Positions 15,434 through 23,993 are shown, counted from the first letter of the stretch. The stretch is 64,000 nt of DNA from Micrococcus porci (GCF_020097155.1 NZ_CP083691.1:1-64000); one strand, 5' to 3'. Notes: generated from the sequence alone by a model not told the origin. A program made the numbers and translations.

Positions 15434-15979
15434 GTGAAGTCCGTCGCTTCCCGCCCTGCCCGGCGTCGCCTCGCCGCGGGCGCGCTCGCCCTCACCGCCG
15501 TCCTGGGCGCCACCGGCTGCTCCGCCGTGAGCCCGGTCGCCACCGGCATCCAGTACTCCGCGTCCGACGGCGTGAACGCGACTCAGACGGGCTTCGTCGA
15601 GGTCCGCAACCTGGGCATGGTCGGCGAGGGCGCCTCCGGGCCCGCCCGCCTGATCGGCTCCCTGAAGAACGACTCCGGCGCGGACAAGACCTACACCATC
15701 GCCGTGCAGGACGGCGGCCAGATCACCGTCCCCGTGAAGGCCGGCGAGACCGTCAAGCTGGAGGAGCAGCAGCTCGAGGTCGAGCGCTCCGTGTGGCCGG
15801 GCCAGAACGCCCAGGCCACCGTCTCCGCCGACGGCACCCAGCTGCAGCTCGGCGTGCCGGTCCTCTCCGCCACGCAGGAGCAGTACAAGGAGTACCTGCC
15901 CGCCGGCCAGTCTGCGGACACCGAGCACCTCGACGAGCAGACCGCCACCTACGGCGAGGGCGAGGGCGAACAGCACTGA
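15434..15979 (+). CDS. Secreted lipoprotein, LpqE-like
   Basis: A small exported lipoprotein of 181 residues. The GTG start follows GTAGGAGAACCTC, a good ribosome-binding site. A basic N-terminus (RPARRR), a hydrophobic stretch and the lipobox LGATGC place lipidation at about Cys29. The rest is beta-rich, with a segment (about residues 55-135) reminiscent of copper-chaperone-like or Ig-like lipoproteins, but no metal motif is obvious. The C-terminus is acidic. Its divergent position next to carD matches LpqE of Mycobacterium tuberculosis; homology is inferred from position and architecture. Function is unknown. A TAGCCT hexamer at 15370-15375 could be its -10. Confidence 0.85.
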   Translation: MKSVASRPARRRLAAGALALTAVLGATGCSAVSPVATGIQYSASDGVNATQTGFVEVRNLGMVGEGASGPARLIGSLKNDSGADKTYTIAVQDGGQITVPVKAGETVKLEEQQLEVERSVWPGQNAQATVSADGTQLQLGVPVLSATQEQYKEYLPAGQSADTEHLDEQTATYGEGEGEQH

Positions 15980-15996
15980 GCCGCGCCCCGGCGCAC

Positions 15997-16040
15997 ACGA
16001 CGACGCCCCCCGCCTCCTCGGAGGCGGGGGGCGTCGTCGT
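15997..16040. terminator. Bidirectional terminator between lipoprotein gene and regX3
   Basis: A perfect 20-bp inverted repeat (15997-16016 with 16021-16040) with a four-base loop separates the convergent ends of the lipoprotein gene (+) and regX3 (-). It can end transcription from both sides. Confidence 0.88.
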
Positions 16041-16046
16041 GCCGGC

Positions 16047-16727
16047 TCAGGACTCGAACTTGTAGCCCAGGCCGCGCACCGTCACGAGGTGGCGCGGGCT
16101 GGACGGGTCCGGCTCGATCTTGGCGCGCAGGCGCTTGACGTGGACGTCGAGCGTCTTGGTGTCCCCCACGTAGTCGGAGCCCCACACGCGGTCGATCAGC
16201 TGCCCGCGGGTGAGGACCCGGCCGGCGTTGCGCAGCAGCATCTCCAGCAGTTCGAACTCCTTCAGCGGCAGGTTCACGGGCTCGCCGTCGACGGCCACCA
16301 CGTGGCGCTCGACGTCCATGCGGACCGGCCCCGCGGACACCGTGGAGGTCACCAGCTCCTCCGGCTCGCCCCCGCGGCGCAGCACGGCGCGCACGCGCGC
16401 CACGAGCTCACGGGAGGAGTACGGCTTGGTGATGTAGTCGTCCGCGCCGAGCTCCAGGCCCACGACCTTGTCGATCTCGGAGTCCTTGGCGGTGAGCATG
16501 ATGATCGGCACGTGGGACCTCTGCCGGATCTGCCGGCACACCTCCGTGCCCGACATGCCCGGCAGCATCAGGTCGAGGAGGATCAGGTCCGCGCCGCCGC
16601 GCTCGAACTCCTCGAGCGCGTCGTTGCCGTCCGCCGCCACCGCGACCTCGAAGCCCTCCTTGTTCAGGAGGTAGGACAGCGGGTCACTGAACGACTCCTC
16701 GTCCTCCACGATCAGAATGCGGCTCAT
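16047..16727 (-). CDS. regX3: Two-component response regulator RegX3 (phosphate)
   Basis: An OmpR/PhoB-type regulator of 226 residues. The receiver domain (about 1-120) has the acidic pocket EDEE at 8-11, phosphoacceptor Asp52 in LLDLMLPG and Lys101 in ITKPY. The winged-helix DNA-binding domain (about 130-225) ends [12 protein letters not shown]. It overlaps the senX3 stop by 4 bases (ATGA), so the two are translationally coupled. In actinobacteria this pair activates phosphate-starvation genes through direct-repeat PHO boxes, and candidate boxes occur in this window. The order senX3-regX3 near gpmA and phoU supports the assignment. Confidence 0.93.
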   Translation of the reverse strand: MSRILIVEDEESFSDPLSYLLNKEGFEVAVAADGNDALEEFERGGADLILLDLMLPGMSGTEVCRQIRQRSHVPIIMLTAKDSEIDKVVGLELGADDYITKPYSSRELVARVRAVLRRGGEPEELVTSTVSAGPVRMDVERHVVAVDGEPVNLPLKEFELLEMLLRNAGRVLTRGQLIDRVWGSDYVGDTKTLDVHVKRLRAKIEPDPSSPRHLVTVRGLGYKFES

Positions 16728-17959
16728 GCGCTGTGCTCCTTCCGTGCGGGTGCTGCGGCGGCGGCCACGCGGTGGCCGCGACGTTCGGGGAGGGTGGCGA
16801 CGGTGGCGGGCGCGCCGGCGTCGGGGGTCTGCGGGGCCTGGGCCCACTCGGGCAGGCGGATGGTGAAGGTGGACCCGCGGCCGGGCTGGGACCACAGGGT
16901 GACCTCGCCGCCGTGGTTGATCACCACGTGCTTGACGATGCTCAGGCCCAGGCCGGTGCCGCCCGTCTGGCGGGACCGGGCGGCGTCCACGCGGTAGAAC
17001 CGCTCGAAGACGCGCTCCTGCTCCTCCGGGCTGATGCCGATCCCCTGGTCCGTCACCGTGATCTGCGCCAGGCCGTCCTTCGAGGTCAGGCCGACGCCCA
17101 CCGTGGTGCCGTCCGGCGAGTAGCGCACCGCGTTGTCCACGAGGTTGCGCACCGCCGTCATCAGCTGGTCCGGATCGCCGTGCACCACCGTGTCCACGTG
17201 GCCGCCGGCGCGGATGGAGATCCCCCGCGCCTCCGCGGTCAGCCGCACCCGGTCCACGGCCTCGGCCACCACGAGGTTGAGGTCCACGGAGCGCCCCTCG
17301 CGCACCACGTCCTTGGCCTGCAGCCGGGAGAACTCGATGATGTCCTGCACCAGGGCGGTCAGGCGGGTGGACTCCACTCCCAGGCGGCGGGCGAAGCGGC
17401 GGACCGCGTCGTCGTCGTCCGCGGCGTCCGCGATGGCCTCGGACAGCAGGGAGATGGCGCCGACGGGTGTCTTGAGCTCGTGGGACACGTTGACCACGAA
17501 GTCGTGGCGCATGGCCTCCGTGCGCATGGCGCCCGTGCGGTCCTCCGCCAGGACGAGGATGTACTCGTCGTCCAGGGGCGCCACCCGCAGCTCGACCACC
17601 AGGGAGGACTGGTGCCTCGGGTCGCGCGGCAGGTCCACCTGACGCTCCCGCACGACGCCGTCCGCCCGGACCGCCCCGGTGAGCTCCCGGAGCGCGTCGG
17701 GCACTAGGGTGTGGCCGCGGACCAGGCCCATCGCGTAGGCGGAGGGGTTGGCGCGCACGACGCCGTCCACGGCGTCCACGACGATGTAGGACCGGCCGAT
17801 GACGGAGAGCACCTCCGCGGCGCCGGGCGAGAGGGTGGGCTCCTCCACGGACAGGTCCACCGTGCGCGAGCGCTCGGACGCACGGAAGGCCAGCATGGAG
17901 GCCACTCCGATGAGCAGTCCGACGGCTCCGCAGAGCAGTCCGATGATGACGGGATCCAC
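16724..17959 (-). CDS. senX3: Sensor histidine kinase SenX3
   Basis: A membrane sensor kinase of 411 residues that phosphorylates RegX3. It has one clear N-terminal membrane segment (about 5-25), a PAS-like region (about 45-140), the dimerisation helix with phospho-His160 in NVSHELKTP, and an ATPase domain with the N box (VDNAVRYS), G1 box (DQGIGIS) and G2 box (TGGTGLGLSI). No large extracellular domain is present, so sensing probably runs through PhoU and the phosphate transporter, as known for PhoR/SenX3. It is divergent from phoU, with a PHO-box-like repeat between them. Confidence 0.93.
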   Translation of the reverse strand: MDPVIIGLLCGAVGLLIGVASMLAFRASERSRTVDLSVEEPTLSPGAAEVLSVIGRSYIVVDAVDGVVRANPSAYAMGLVRGHTLVPDALRELTGAVRADGVVRERQVDLPRDPRHQSSLVVELRVAPLDDEYILVLAEDRTGAMRTEAMRHDFVVNVSHELKTPVGAISLLSEAIADAADDDDAVRRFARRLGVESTRLTALVQDIIEFSRLQAKDVVREGRSVDLNLVVAEAVDRVRLTAEARGISIRAGGHVDTVVHGDPDQLMTAVRNLVDNAVRYSPDGTTVGVGLTSKDGLAQITVTDQGIGISPEEQERVFERFYRVDAARSRQTGGTGLGLSIVKHVVINHGGEVTLWSQPGRGSTFTIRLPEWAQAPQTPDAGAPATVATLPERRGHRVAAAAAPARKEHSA

Positions 17960-18029
17960 GGGGTCAGCGTAGCCCGTGCCGGGGGCCCGGCCCGGCGGCC
18001 TCCCGCGCGTCGTCGGCAGGGGGTCCGAC

Positions 18030-18051
18030 GTTCACACGGCGTTCACCTCCG
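18030..18051 (+). promoter_or_regulatory. Candidate PHO box between senX3 and phoU
   Basis: Two adjacent 11-base direct repeats, GTTCACACGGC then GTTCACCTCCG, share GTTCAC at 11-base spacing. This matches the PhoP/RegX3 box known from actinobacteria. It lies 71 bp after the senX3 start (upstream in its own direction) and 61 bp before phoU, so it could act on either gene. Confidence 0.6.
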
Positions 18052-18112
18052 CCTGGAAGAGTGACCACCCCACCCCTGCGAGACGACGGCCGGCCGGCCG
18101 GGAAGGCGTGCC

Positions 18113-18778
18113 ATGCGCGAGCTCTACCGTGCCGACCTGGAACGACTCGAGCGGGACCTCGTCGGGACCGCCCGCCTGGTGCACCGCGCCGTCCTCGACG
18201 CCCGCGCCGCCCTCGACGCGGCGGACGTGCACCTGGCCGAGCAGGTGATCTCGGAGGACGCCCGGATCGACCTCATGCAGGAGGGGCTCGACGAGCAGGC
18301 CGTCCGGCTGCTCTCCCTGCAGGCGCCCGTCGCCTCGGATCTGCGCACCGTGCTGGCGACGCTGCGGATGAGCGCGTCGCTGGAGCGGATGGGGGACCTC
18401 GCCCGGCACATCGCCCAGCTGACCCGCCTGCGCTACCCCGAGCACGTGATCCCCTGCGACATGCGCCCCCTGTTCGGGTCCATGACGGACGCCGCCGTGG
18501 AGGTGGCGCAGGAGGTCGTGCTCCTGCTGGAGACCCAGGACCTGGCGCACGCCGACCGGATCCACGCCCTCAACCAGGTGGTGAACGACCACCACGTCTC
18601 CGTCTTCCGGGCCATCGCTGCGCCGTCGTGGGGGTCCCCGCCGGCCACCACCACGGACGTCACGCTGGCGTCACGCTACCTGGAGCGCTTCACCGATCAC
18701 GGTCTGGCCGTGGCCGCGAAGGCGCGCTACCTGGTCACCGGGGAGTCCACGCGGCGTGAGGGCTCCGCTCCGGCCTGA
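18113..18778 (+). CDS. phoU: Phosphate signalling protein PhoU
   Basis: PhoU links the Pst phosphate transporter to the SenX3/PhoR kinase and keeps the Pho response off when phosphate is plentiful. The 221 residues form two repeats of three helices. The metal-binding-type motifs are seen as SLERMGDLARHI in the first repeat and ALNQVVNDHH followed by LERFTDHG in the second, where the usual ERIGD is replaced by ERFTD. The ATG follows GGAAGGCGTGCC, a reasonable site. It stands alone, divergent from senX3, with no pst genes next to it. Confidence 0.92.
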   Translation: MRELYRADLERLERDLVGTARLVHRAVLDARAALDAADVHLAEQVISEDARIDLMQEGLDEQAVRLLSLQAPVASDLRTVLATLRMSASLERMGDLARHIAQLTRLRYPEHVIPCDMRPLFGSMTDAAVEVAQEVVLLLETQDLAHADRIHALNQVVNDHHVSVFRAIAAPSWGSPPATTTDVTLASRYLERFTDHGLAVAAKARYLVTGESTRREGSAPA

Positions 18779-18792
18779 GCCGGGACGCACGA

Positions 18793-18832
18793 CGCCGGAC
18801 GGGCGCGGCGCACTGCCGCGTCCCGCCCGGCG
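18793..18832. terminator. Hairpin between phoU and gpmA
   Basis: A GC-rich, nearly perfect inverted repeat (CGCCGG at 18793 pairing with CCGGCG ending at 18832) lies in the 60-bp gap between the convergent phoU and gpmA. It probably terminates both. Confidence 0.65.
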
Positions 18833-18838
18833 CGGGGG

Positions 18839-19594
18839 TCACTTCTTGTCGCCCTGGGCGGCCACGGCGGCGGCGCCCGCGGCGGCGGCCTCCGGGTCCA
18901 GGTAGCGGCCGTGCGGGGTGACCGGCTTCAGGTTCTGGTCCAGCTCGTAGAAGAGCGGGATGCCGGTGGGGATGTTCAGCCCCGAGATCTCCTCGTCCGA
19001 GATGCCGTCGAGGTGCTTGACGAGGGCGCGCAGCGAGTTGCCGTGCGCGGCGACCATGACCGTCTTGCCGGCCTTCAGGTCCGGGACGATCTGCTCGGTC
19101 CAGTACGGCAGGAGGCGGTCGATGACCTGCTTCAGGGCCTCGGTGCGCGGGGCGTCGGGGCCGATGTCCCGGTAGCGCTCGTCGCCGGCCTGGGAGAACT
19201 CGGAGGAGTCGTCCAGCGGCGGCGGCGGCACGTCGAAGGAGCGGCGCCAGGTCATGAACTGCTCCTCGCCGAACTCCTCCTTCACCTGCGCCTTGTCCTT
19301 GCCCTGCAGCGCACCGTAGTGGCGCTCGTTCAGGCGCCAGGAGCGCTTGACCGGGATCCACTGGCGGTCGGCGGCCTCCAGGGCCAGGTTGGCGGTGGTG
19401 ATGGCGCGCTTGAGCAGGGAGGTGTGCAGCACGTCCGGCAGCAGGCCCTCGGCGGCCAGCAGCTCACCGCCGCGGGAGGCCTCGGCGCGGCCCTTCTCCG
19501 TCAGCGGGACGTCCACCCAGCCGGTGAACAGGTTCTTCTCGTTCCAGTCGCTCTGACCGTGCCGCAGCAGGATCAGCTTGAAGGTGTCAGCCAT
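18839..19594 (-). CDS. gpmA: 2,3-bisphosphoglycerate-dependent phosphoglycerate mutase
   Basis: Glycolytic and gluconeogenic enzyme interconverting 3- and 2-phosphoglycerate. The 251-residue protein has the phosphohistidine motif [10 protein letters not shown] near the N-terminus, the NLFTGW and [11 protein letters not shown] motifs, and the second catalytic His in AAHGNSLR. The length is typical. A TAGGAT hexamer (minus strand, 19601-19606) starts 7 bases before the ATG and predicts a leaderless transcript. Proximity to senX3-regX3-phoU matches the mycobacterial arrangement. Confidence 0.95.
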   Translation of the reverse strand: MADTFKLILLRHGQSDWNEKNLFTGWVDVPLTEKGRAEASRGGELLAAEGLLPDVLHTSLLKRAITTANLALEAADRQWIPVKRSWRLNERHYGALQGKDKAQVKEEFGEEQFMTWRRSFDVPPPPLDDSSEFSQAGDERYRDIGPDAPRTEALKQVIDRLLPYWTEQIVPDLKAGKTVMVAAHGNSLRALVKHLDGISDEEISGLNIPTGIPLFYELDQNLKPVTPHGRYLDPEAAAAGAAAVAAQGDKK

Positions 19595-19673
19595 GCCCCC
19601 ATCCTAGGCGGGCCGATCGTGGCGGGCGCCACGTCCGGCGGGCCTCCGCGACGGCCTCGCTAGGCTGGCCGGC

Positions 19674-20525
19674 ATGGTCCAGAAGGCGCGTCGGCTCACC
19701 CTGCCCGACGGCGGCCGCGCGCGGCCCGGGGCCCGCGGCGGGCCCCAGGGGCACGTGACGCGCGGGACCACCGCCCCCCAGCGCATGCGGCGCGTGGACC
19801 GCTGGGTCGCCGACGTGCACGGGCCGCTGCTGCGGCGCACCGCCGCGCCGCTGCTCGTGGACCTCGGCTACGGGGCGCAGCCGTGGACCGCCGTGGAGAT
19901 GCTCACCCGGCTGCGTGCCGTCCAGCCGTCCGCCGAGCTGGTGGGCCTGGAGATCGAGCCCGAGCGCGTGGCCCACGCCCGCGCCACCGCTCCGGCCCTG
20001 CCGGGCCTGTCCTGGGAGCGCGGCGGGTTCGAGCTGGCCACCTCCCGCCCGCCCACGGTGGTGCGCGCCTTCAACGTGCTGCGGCAGTACCGCGAGGAGG
20101 ACGTCCCCGCGATCTGGGACCTGATGGCGTCCCGCATGGCCCCGGGCGGCGTCGTGGTGGAGGGCACCTGCTCCGAGGACGGGCGGCGTGCGGCGTGGGT
20201 GGACCTGCGCGCGGACGGCCCGGCGTCGCTGACGCTGGCCATGCGGTTGGGTGCGTTCGAGCGCCCGTCCGACGTGGCCGAGCGCCTGCCCAAGGCGCTC
20301 ATCCACCGCCACGTGCCCGGGGAGCCCGTGCACCGGCTCCTCGCCGACGCCGACGCCGCCTGGGCGCTGCACGCGCCGCTCGGGGCCTACGGGACCCGGC
20401 AGCGGTGGATCGCCATGGTGCGCACGCTCAAGGACGCGGGCTGGCCCGTGCTGGGCCGCGAGTCCCGATGGCGACGGGGGGAGCTCACCGTGCGGTGGGA
20501 CGCCGTCGCGCCCGGTGTCGGCTGA
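19674..20525 (+). CDS. Class I SAM-dependent methyltransferase-like protein
   Basis: A 283-residue protein with a Rossmann-type methyltransferase core. Motif I is atypical (LVDLGYGAQPWTAVEML, about residue 62), followed by an acidic motif II (LVGLEIEPERV) and the MAPGGVVVEGT strand. The substrate is unknown. Proteins of this kind recur in actinobacteria near gpmA and a DUF2516 gene, as here. A TAGGCT hexamer (19661-19666) ends 8 bases before the ATG, which favours this start and a leaderless mRNA. The N-terminal 40 residues are basic and probably flexible. It is divergent from gpmA. Confidence 0.8.
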   Translation: MVQKARRLTLPDGGRARPGARGGPQGHVTRGTTAPQRMRRVDRWVADVHGPLLRRTAAPLLVDLGYGAQPWTAVEMLTRLRAVQPSAELVGLEIEPERVAHARATAPALPGLSWERGGFELATSRPPTVVRAFNVLRQYREEDVPAIWDLMASRMAPGGVVVEGTCSEDGRRAAWVDLRADGPASLTLAMRLGAFERPSDVAERLPKALIHRHVPGEPVHRLLADADAAWALHAPLGAYGTRQRWIAMVRTLKDAGWPVLGRESRWRRGELTVRWDAVAPGVG

Positions 20526-20560
20526 GGGGTCGCCCCGCCGGGGGCGGCGTCGCGGGGGGC

Positions 20561-20884
20561 TCAGCGGCCCCGGCGGCCGCCGTAGAAGCGCAGGTCGTCC
20601 CGCGGGCCGGCCAGGTACACGGACGCGACGCACACGGCGGCGAGGCCGAGGATGCCGAAGCCGCCCGTCGGGCCGAGGAGCACACCGACCAGCCCCACGG
20701 CGGCGGCCGCGCCCGTCAGTGCCAGCCAGAAGCCCTTGGTGCGCCCGCCGGTGCGCAGGAACGTCTCCTGGGAGGTGCGGGCCGCGTCCGCGAACGCCCA
20801 CAGCTCCAGGAGGAAGGCGACCACGGCGAGCGCGTAGAACAGCCAGTTGCCGGCGACGATCGCGAGGTGCATGGGTGCGTCCAT
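20561..20884 (-). CDS. DUF2516-family small membrane protein
   Basis: A 107-residue integral membrane protein with a hydrophobic helix at about 8-28 and a helical pair at about 50-92, ending in a basic tail (YGGRRGR). Family role unknown. I chose the ATG at 20884 (reading MDAPMHL) because a minus-strand TAGACT hexamer (20892-20897) starts 8 bases upstream, giving a leaderless mRNA. The ATG at 20872 is the alternative. It converges with the methyltransferase gene and is divergent from tmk. Confidence 0.78.
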   Translation of the reverse strand: MDAPMHLAIVAGNWLFYALAVVAFLLELWAFADAARTSQETFLRTGGRTKGFWLALTGAAAAVGLVGVLLGPTGGFGILGLAAVCVASVYLAGPRDDLRFYGGRRGR

Positions 20885-20953
20885 GCGGGCCAGTCTACGG
20901 AAGGAGCCGACCGGGGCCGGTGTCCCGTCCGGCGGGCCGTCTAGGCTCGGGGC

Positions 20954-21712
20954 GTGAGCACCCCGTCCCCCCGCCCCGCACCGCACCCCGCCCCCACCCC
21001 GGCCGCGGACCCCGCGGACTCCCCCGCCGCCGCGGCGCAGGGGATGCCCGGCCGGGGGCTGTTCGTGGCGTTCGAGGGCGCGGACGGCACCGGAAAGTCC
21101 ACGCAGGCCCGCGCCGTCGCCCAGGCACTGCGCGACGCCGGCCGGGAGGTCGTGCTCACCCGCGAGCCGGGCGGCTCGGACCTGGGCGAGGCCGTGCGCG
21201 CCCTGCTCCTGGACCCGGCCCACGCGCCCGTCGACGCCCGGACGGAGGCGCTGCTGTTCGCCGCCGCCCGCGCCGCGCACGTGGCACGCACCGTGCGCCC
21301 CGCCCTCGCGGCCGGGACCGTCGTGCTGACGGACCGCTACGTCGACTCGTCCGTGGCCTACCAGGGGGAGGTGCGCGGCCTCGGGGCGGAGCGCGTCGCC
21401 GAGCTCAACGACTGGGCCACCGAGGGCCTGGTCCCGGACCTCACCGTCCTCCTGGACGCCGACGCCGCCACCGCCGAGGCCCGACGTGCGGCGCGGCACG
21501 CCGGCGGCGGTGACGCCCCGGACCGCATGGAGCAGGAGACCGCGCAAGCCCACGGCACGCTGCGCGCCGCCTTCCGGGCCCGTGCGGCCGCGGCTCCGCA
21601 CCGCTACCTCGTCCTCGACGCCGCAGGGGCCCCCGAGGAACTGACCGCCGCGATCGCGGCGCGCGTGCTGACGGCCGCGGCGGACGCGGCCCGGGACGGG
21701 ACCGGCGCATGA
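20954..21712 (+). CDS. tmk: Thymidylate kinase
   Basis: Phosphorylates dTMP to dTDP for DNA synthesis. The 252 residues start with a Pro/Ala-rich extension of about 35 residues not found in most homologues. The P-loop FEGADGTGKST, the DR-Y motif in LTDRYVDSSVAYQG and a lid region (about 175-195) follow. The GTG start lies 7 bases after a TAGGCT hexamer (20942-20947), suggesting a leaderless mRNA. Its stop overlaps the holB start (ATGA), so the two are one operon. Confidence 0.94.
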   Translation: MSTPSPRPAPHPAPTPAADPADSPAAAAQGMPGRGLFVAFEGADGTGKSTQARAVAQALRDAGREVVLTREPGGSDLGEAVRALLLDPAHAPVDARTEALLFAAARAAHVARTVRPALAAGTVVLTDRYVDSSVAYQGEVRGLGAERVAELNDWATEGLVPDLTVLLDADAATAEARRAARHAGGGDAPDRMEQETAQAHGTLRAAFRARAAAAPHRYLVLDAAGAPEELTAAIAARVLTAAADAARDGTGA

Positions 21713-22899
21713 CCGGCGCCCCGGACGTCTACTCGGACCTCGCGGGCCAGGACGCCGCCGTCGCCCAGCTGCGCCGCGCCGCGACCGAGGACCGCCCCAC
21801 GCACGCCTGGCTGTTCACGGGGCCGCCCGGCTCGGGCCGCTCCACGGCCGCGCGGGCGTTCGCGGCCGCCCTGCAGTGCGAGCAGCCGGACCCGGCGAAC
21901 CGCGGCTGCGGCGCCTGCCACGCGTGCCGCACGGTGCTCGGCGGCACCCACCCGGACGTCACCGTGCTCGCCACGGAGGCCGTGAGCTACCGCATCGAGG
22001 ACGTGCGCGCCCTCGTGGAGGCCGCCCAGTCCACCCCCGCCACGGGACGCTGGCGGATCTTCCTCATGGAGGACGCGGACCGCATGACGGAGCGGGCCAC
22101 CAACGTGCTACTGAAGGCGATCGAGGAGCCGCCGCCGCGCACGATCTGGATGCTCTGCTCCCCCTCCCCCGCGGACGTGCTGCCCACGATCCGCTCGCGC
22201 TGCCGGCTCGTGACCCTGCGGATCCCCGCCCCCGAGGACGTCGCCGCGCTGCTGCACCGCCGGGACGGACTGGATGAGGCCACCGCCCTCATGACCGCCC
22301 GGATCTCCCAGTCCCACGTGGGCATGGCCCGCCGCCTCGCCCGGGATCCTGAGGCCCTGGCCCGCCGGGAGGACGTGCTCTCCCTGCCGCTGCAGGCCAC
22401 CGCCGTCTCCGACGCCATGGCCATGGCCGCCCGCCTCGCCGAGGTCTCCCACGCGGAGGCCGAGTCCTCGGCGGCCGCCCGCGACGCCGAGGAGCTGGCC
22501 GCCCTGCGCCGCCAGCTGGGCGTCGCCGAGGGCGAGGCCGTCCCCCCGAAGCTGCGCCAGCAGGTGAAGCGCCTCGAGGAGGACCAGTCCCGGCGTCGCA
22601 CGCGCGTCACCCGGGACGCCCTGGACCGCGCCATGATCGACGTGATCGGGCTGTTCCGGGACGTGCTGCGGGTGCAGCTCGGCGCCGGCGGGGACCTGGT
22701 GAACGAGCACCGGCGGGCCGAGATCGAGCGCTACGCCGCCGGGGCCGCGGGCTCCTCCGCGGAGGTCGTCGCGCGGATCGACGCCGTGCACCTCGCCCGC
22801 GAGCGCCTGGGCCAGAACGTGCCGGAGCAGCTCGCCCTGGAGGCGATGATGCTGGCGCTGCTGCCGGCGCGGGTGCGCACCCCCCGCGGGCGTCGCTGA
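21709..22899 (+). CDS. holB: DNA polymerase III delta' subunit
   Basis: Clamp-loader subunit that helps load the sliding clamp. The 396 residues begin with an AAA+ module whose P-loop reads GPPGSGRST, with Arg in place of the usual Lys, consistent with a delta' subunit that does not itself hydrolyse ATP. A four-Cys zinc module (CEQPDPANRGCGACHAC) follows, then the sensor-like region and the clamp-loader C-terminal domain with a long charged helix (about 250-295). It is coupled to tmk by a 4-base overlap, a common actinobacterial arrangement. Confidence 0.92.
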   Translation: MTGAPDVYSDLAGQDAAVAQLRRAATEDRPTHAWLFTGPPGSGRSTAARAFAAALQCEQPDPANRGCGACHACRTVLGGTHPDVTVLATEAVSYRIEDVRALVEAAQSTPATGRWRIFLMEDADRMTERATNVLLKAIEEPPPRTIWMLCSPSPADVLPTIRSRCRLVTLRIPAPEDVAALLHRRDGLDEATALMTARISQSHVGMARRLARDPEALARREDVLSLPLQATAVSDAMAMAARLAEVSHAEAESSAAARDAEELAALRRQLGVAEGEAVPPKLRQQVKRLEEDQSRRRTRVTRDALDRAMIDVIGLFRDVLRVQLGAGGDLVNEHRRAEIERYAAGAAGSSAEVVARIDAVHLARERLGQNVPEQLALEAMMLALLPARVRTPRGRR

Positions 22900-22911
22900 G
22901 CCGCCGGGGCC

Positions 22912-23637
22912 TCAGCCTCGCAGGGTGGCGACGAGGTCCGGGACCTGCGCCAGCGAGTCGACCACCTGGTCGGCGCCCGCCCCGGCGAGCACACCGCCCG
23001 TGTCCTGGCCGGAGCGCACCCCGACCACCAGGCCGGCGCCCGCGCGTCGCCCGGCGAGGATGTCGGCGGCCGTGTCGCCCACGGTGAGGACGGAGCGGAC
23101 GTCGTCGTGGTCCAGGGCGAGCAGCGCGGTGAGGACCATGTCCGGGTAGGGGACGCCGCGGCCGGCGTCGTCCGGGGAGAGGCTGAGGTCCGCCAGGCCC
23201 ATCCAGCCCAGCGACTCGAGGATCATGTTCTGGGTGTGCCGGGCGTAACCGGTGATCAGGCACAGGTCGAGGCCCGCCTCGCGCAGGCGCACCAGGGCGC
23301 CCTCCGCCCCCGGGACGGCGGTGACGCCGTGCTCGGCCAGCAGCCGGTCGAAGGCGGCCTCGAAGGCGCGGGTGGCCTCCAGCGCCGCCGTCCGGCCCTC
23401 GAACAGCGCCTGGAACACGGCCGTGCGGGAGGTGCCGCGCCGTTCCCGGAACAGCCGGGCGGCGCGCTCGTGCTCCGGGGAGCCCTCGGCGAGCCCGCGG
23501 GCGGCGACGACCTCCGCGAAGGCGCGGTCCTGGAGGCCCCCCTCGACCACGGAGGTGCCGGACATGTCCACGACGGCCAGGCGCAGTGGGACGGGGGTGC
23601 CGACGGACAGGGCGGGGACGGCGGTGGACAGGCTCAT
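22912..23637 (-). CDS. Phosphonatase-like HAD hydrolase
   Basis: A 241-residue haloacid-dehalogenase-type phosphatase of the phosphonatase-like subfamily. Motif I is VVDMSGTSV, with nucleophile Asp24 and Ser at the +2 position where most HAD phosphatases have Asp; phosphonoacetaldehyde hydrolase itself has Ala there. Motif II is LCLITGYAR and motif IV GDTAADI. The helical cap lies at about 30-110. The substrate is unknown: phosphonoacetaldehyde is possible, but no phosphonate genes are nearby. Start chosen at MSLST; an upstream GTG is less likely. It is convergent with holB, 12 bp away. Three 11-base repeats resembling PHO boxes lie 54-86 bp upstream. Confidence 0.82.
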   Translation of the reverse strand: MSLSTAVPALSVGTPVPLRLAVVDMSGTSVVEGGLQDRAFAEVVAARGLAEGSPEHERAARLFRERRGTSRTAVFQALFEGRTAALEATRAFEAAFDRLLAEHGVTAVPGAEGALVRLREAGLDLCLITGYARHTQNMILESLGWMGLADLSLSPDDAGRGVPYPDMVLTALLALDHDDVRSVLTVGDTAADILAGRRAGAGLVVGVRSGQDTGGVLAGAGADQVVDSLAQVPDLVATLRG

Positions 23638-23690
23638 GGATGCCTCCCTGAAGTCGGCGTGGGCTGGGGCTGAACGCCCAGCCCACCCTC

Positions 23691-23723
23691 CCGGGCTGAC
23701 CGCCGCGTGGCCGCCGGGTGAAC
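23691..23723 (-). promoter_or_regulatory. Candidate triple PHO-box-like repeat before the phosphonatase-like gene
   Basis: Read on the minus strand from 23723, three adjacent 11-base units are GTTCACCCGGC, GGCCACGCGGC and GGTCAGCCCGG. Only the first is a good match to the GTTCACC core; the other two are degenerate and GC-rich. The site is 54-86 bp upstream of the hydrolase ATG. It is weaker than the other two candidates in the window. Confidence 0.35.
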
Positions 23724-23794
23724 TCCGCGCGTGGATCCGGTCACCATCCGAGGACGACGACGCGCGCATCCGGTGGCGGGGACCGTCGGGACAC

Positions 23795-23800
23795 GGTAAG
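23795..23800 (+). promoter_or_regulatory. Candidate -10 of tRNA-Thr
   Basis: TAAGGT, the same -10 hexamer used by three of the rRNA promoters, lies 30 bp before the tRNA. No convincing -35 is seen. Confidence 0.45.
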
Positions 23801-23830
23801 GTGGTCTGCCGTGGCCGTCAGCGGTCGCGT

Positions 23831-23904
23831 GCCTCCTTAGCTCAGCTGGCCAGAGCAGCTCCCTCGTAAAGAGCAGGTCGCCGGTTCGAATCCGGCAGGG
23901 GGCT
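23831..23904 (+). tRNA. tRNA-Thr (CGT)
   Basis: A 74-base cloverleaf with a 7-bp acceptor stem (containing a T-G pair), D stem GCTC/GAGC and a perfect T stem around TTCGAAT. The anticodon CGT is at 23865-23867 and reads ACG codons. The base pair below the anticodon loop is mismatched (C at 23862 against A at 23870). CCA is not encoded. Confidence 0.93.
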
Positions 23905-23909
23905 CAGCC

Positions 23910-23942
23910 GGACCCCGTCGCCTCGAGCGGCGGGGTCCTTCT
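23910..23942 (+). terminator. Terminator after tRNA-Thr
   Basis: GGACCCCG (23910-23917) pairs with CGGGGTCC (23931-23938), followed by TTCT, a weak T-rich tail. Confidence 0.75.
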
Positions 23943-23993
23943 GCTTCTCCGGCAGCCGTGCACCCGGCCGGACGGCAGCCCCGCGCCGCTCCC

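Noticed and set aside
14739..15976. A longer carD reading of about 400 codons extending upstream
   Set aside because: The extension runs antisense through the lipoprotein gene; the ATG at 15235 has a strong ribosome-binding site and a TAGAAT -10.
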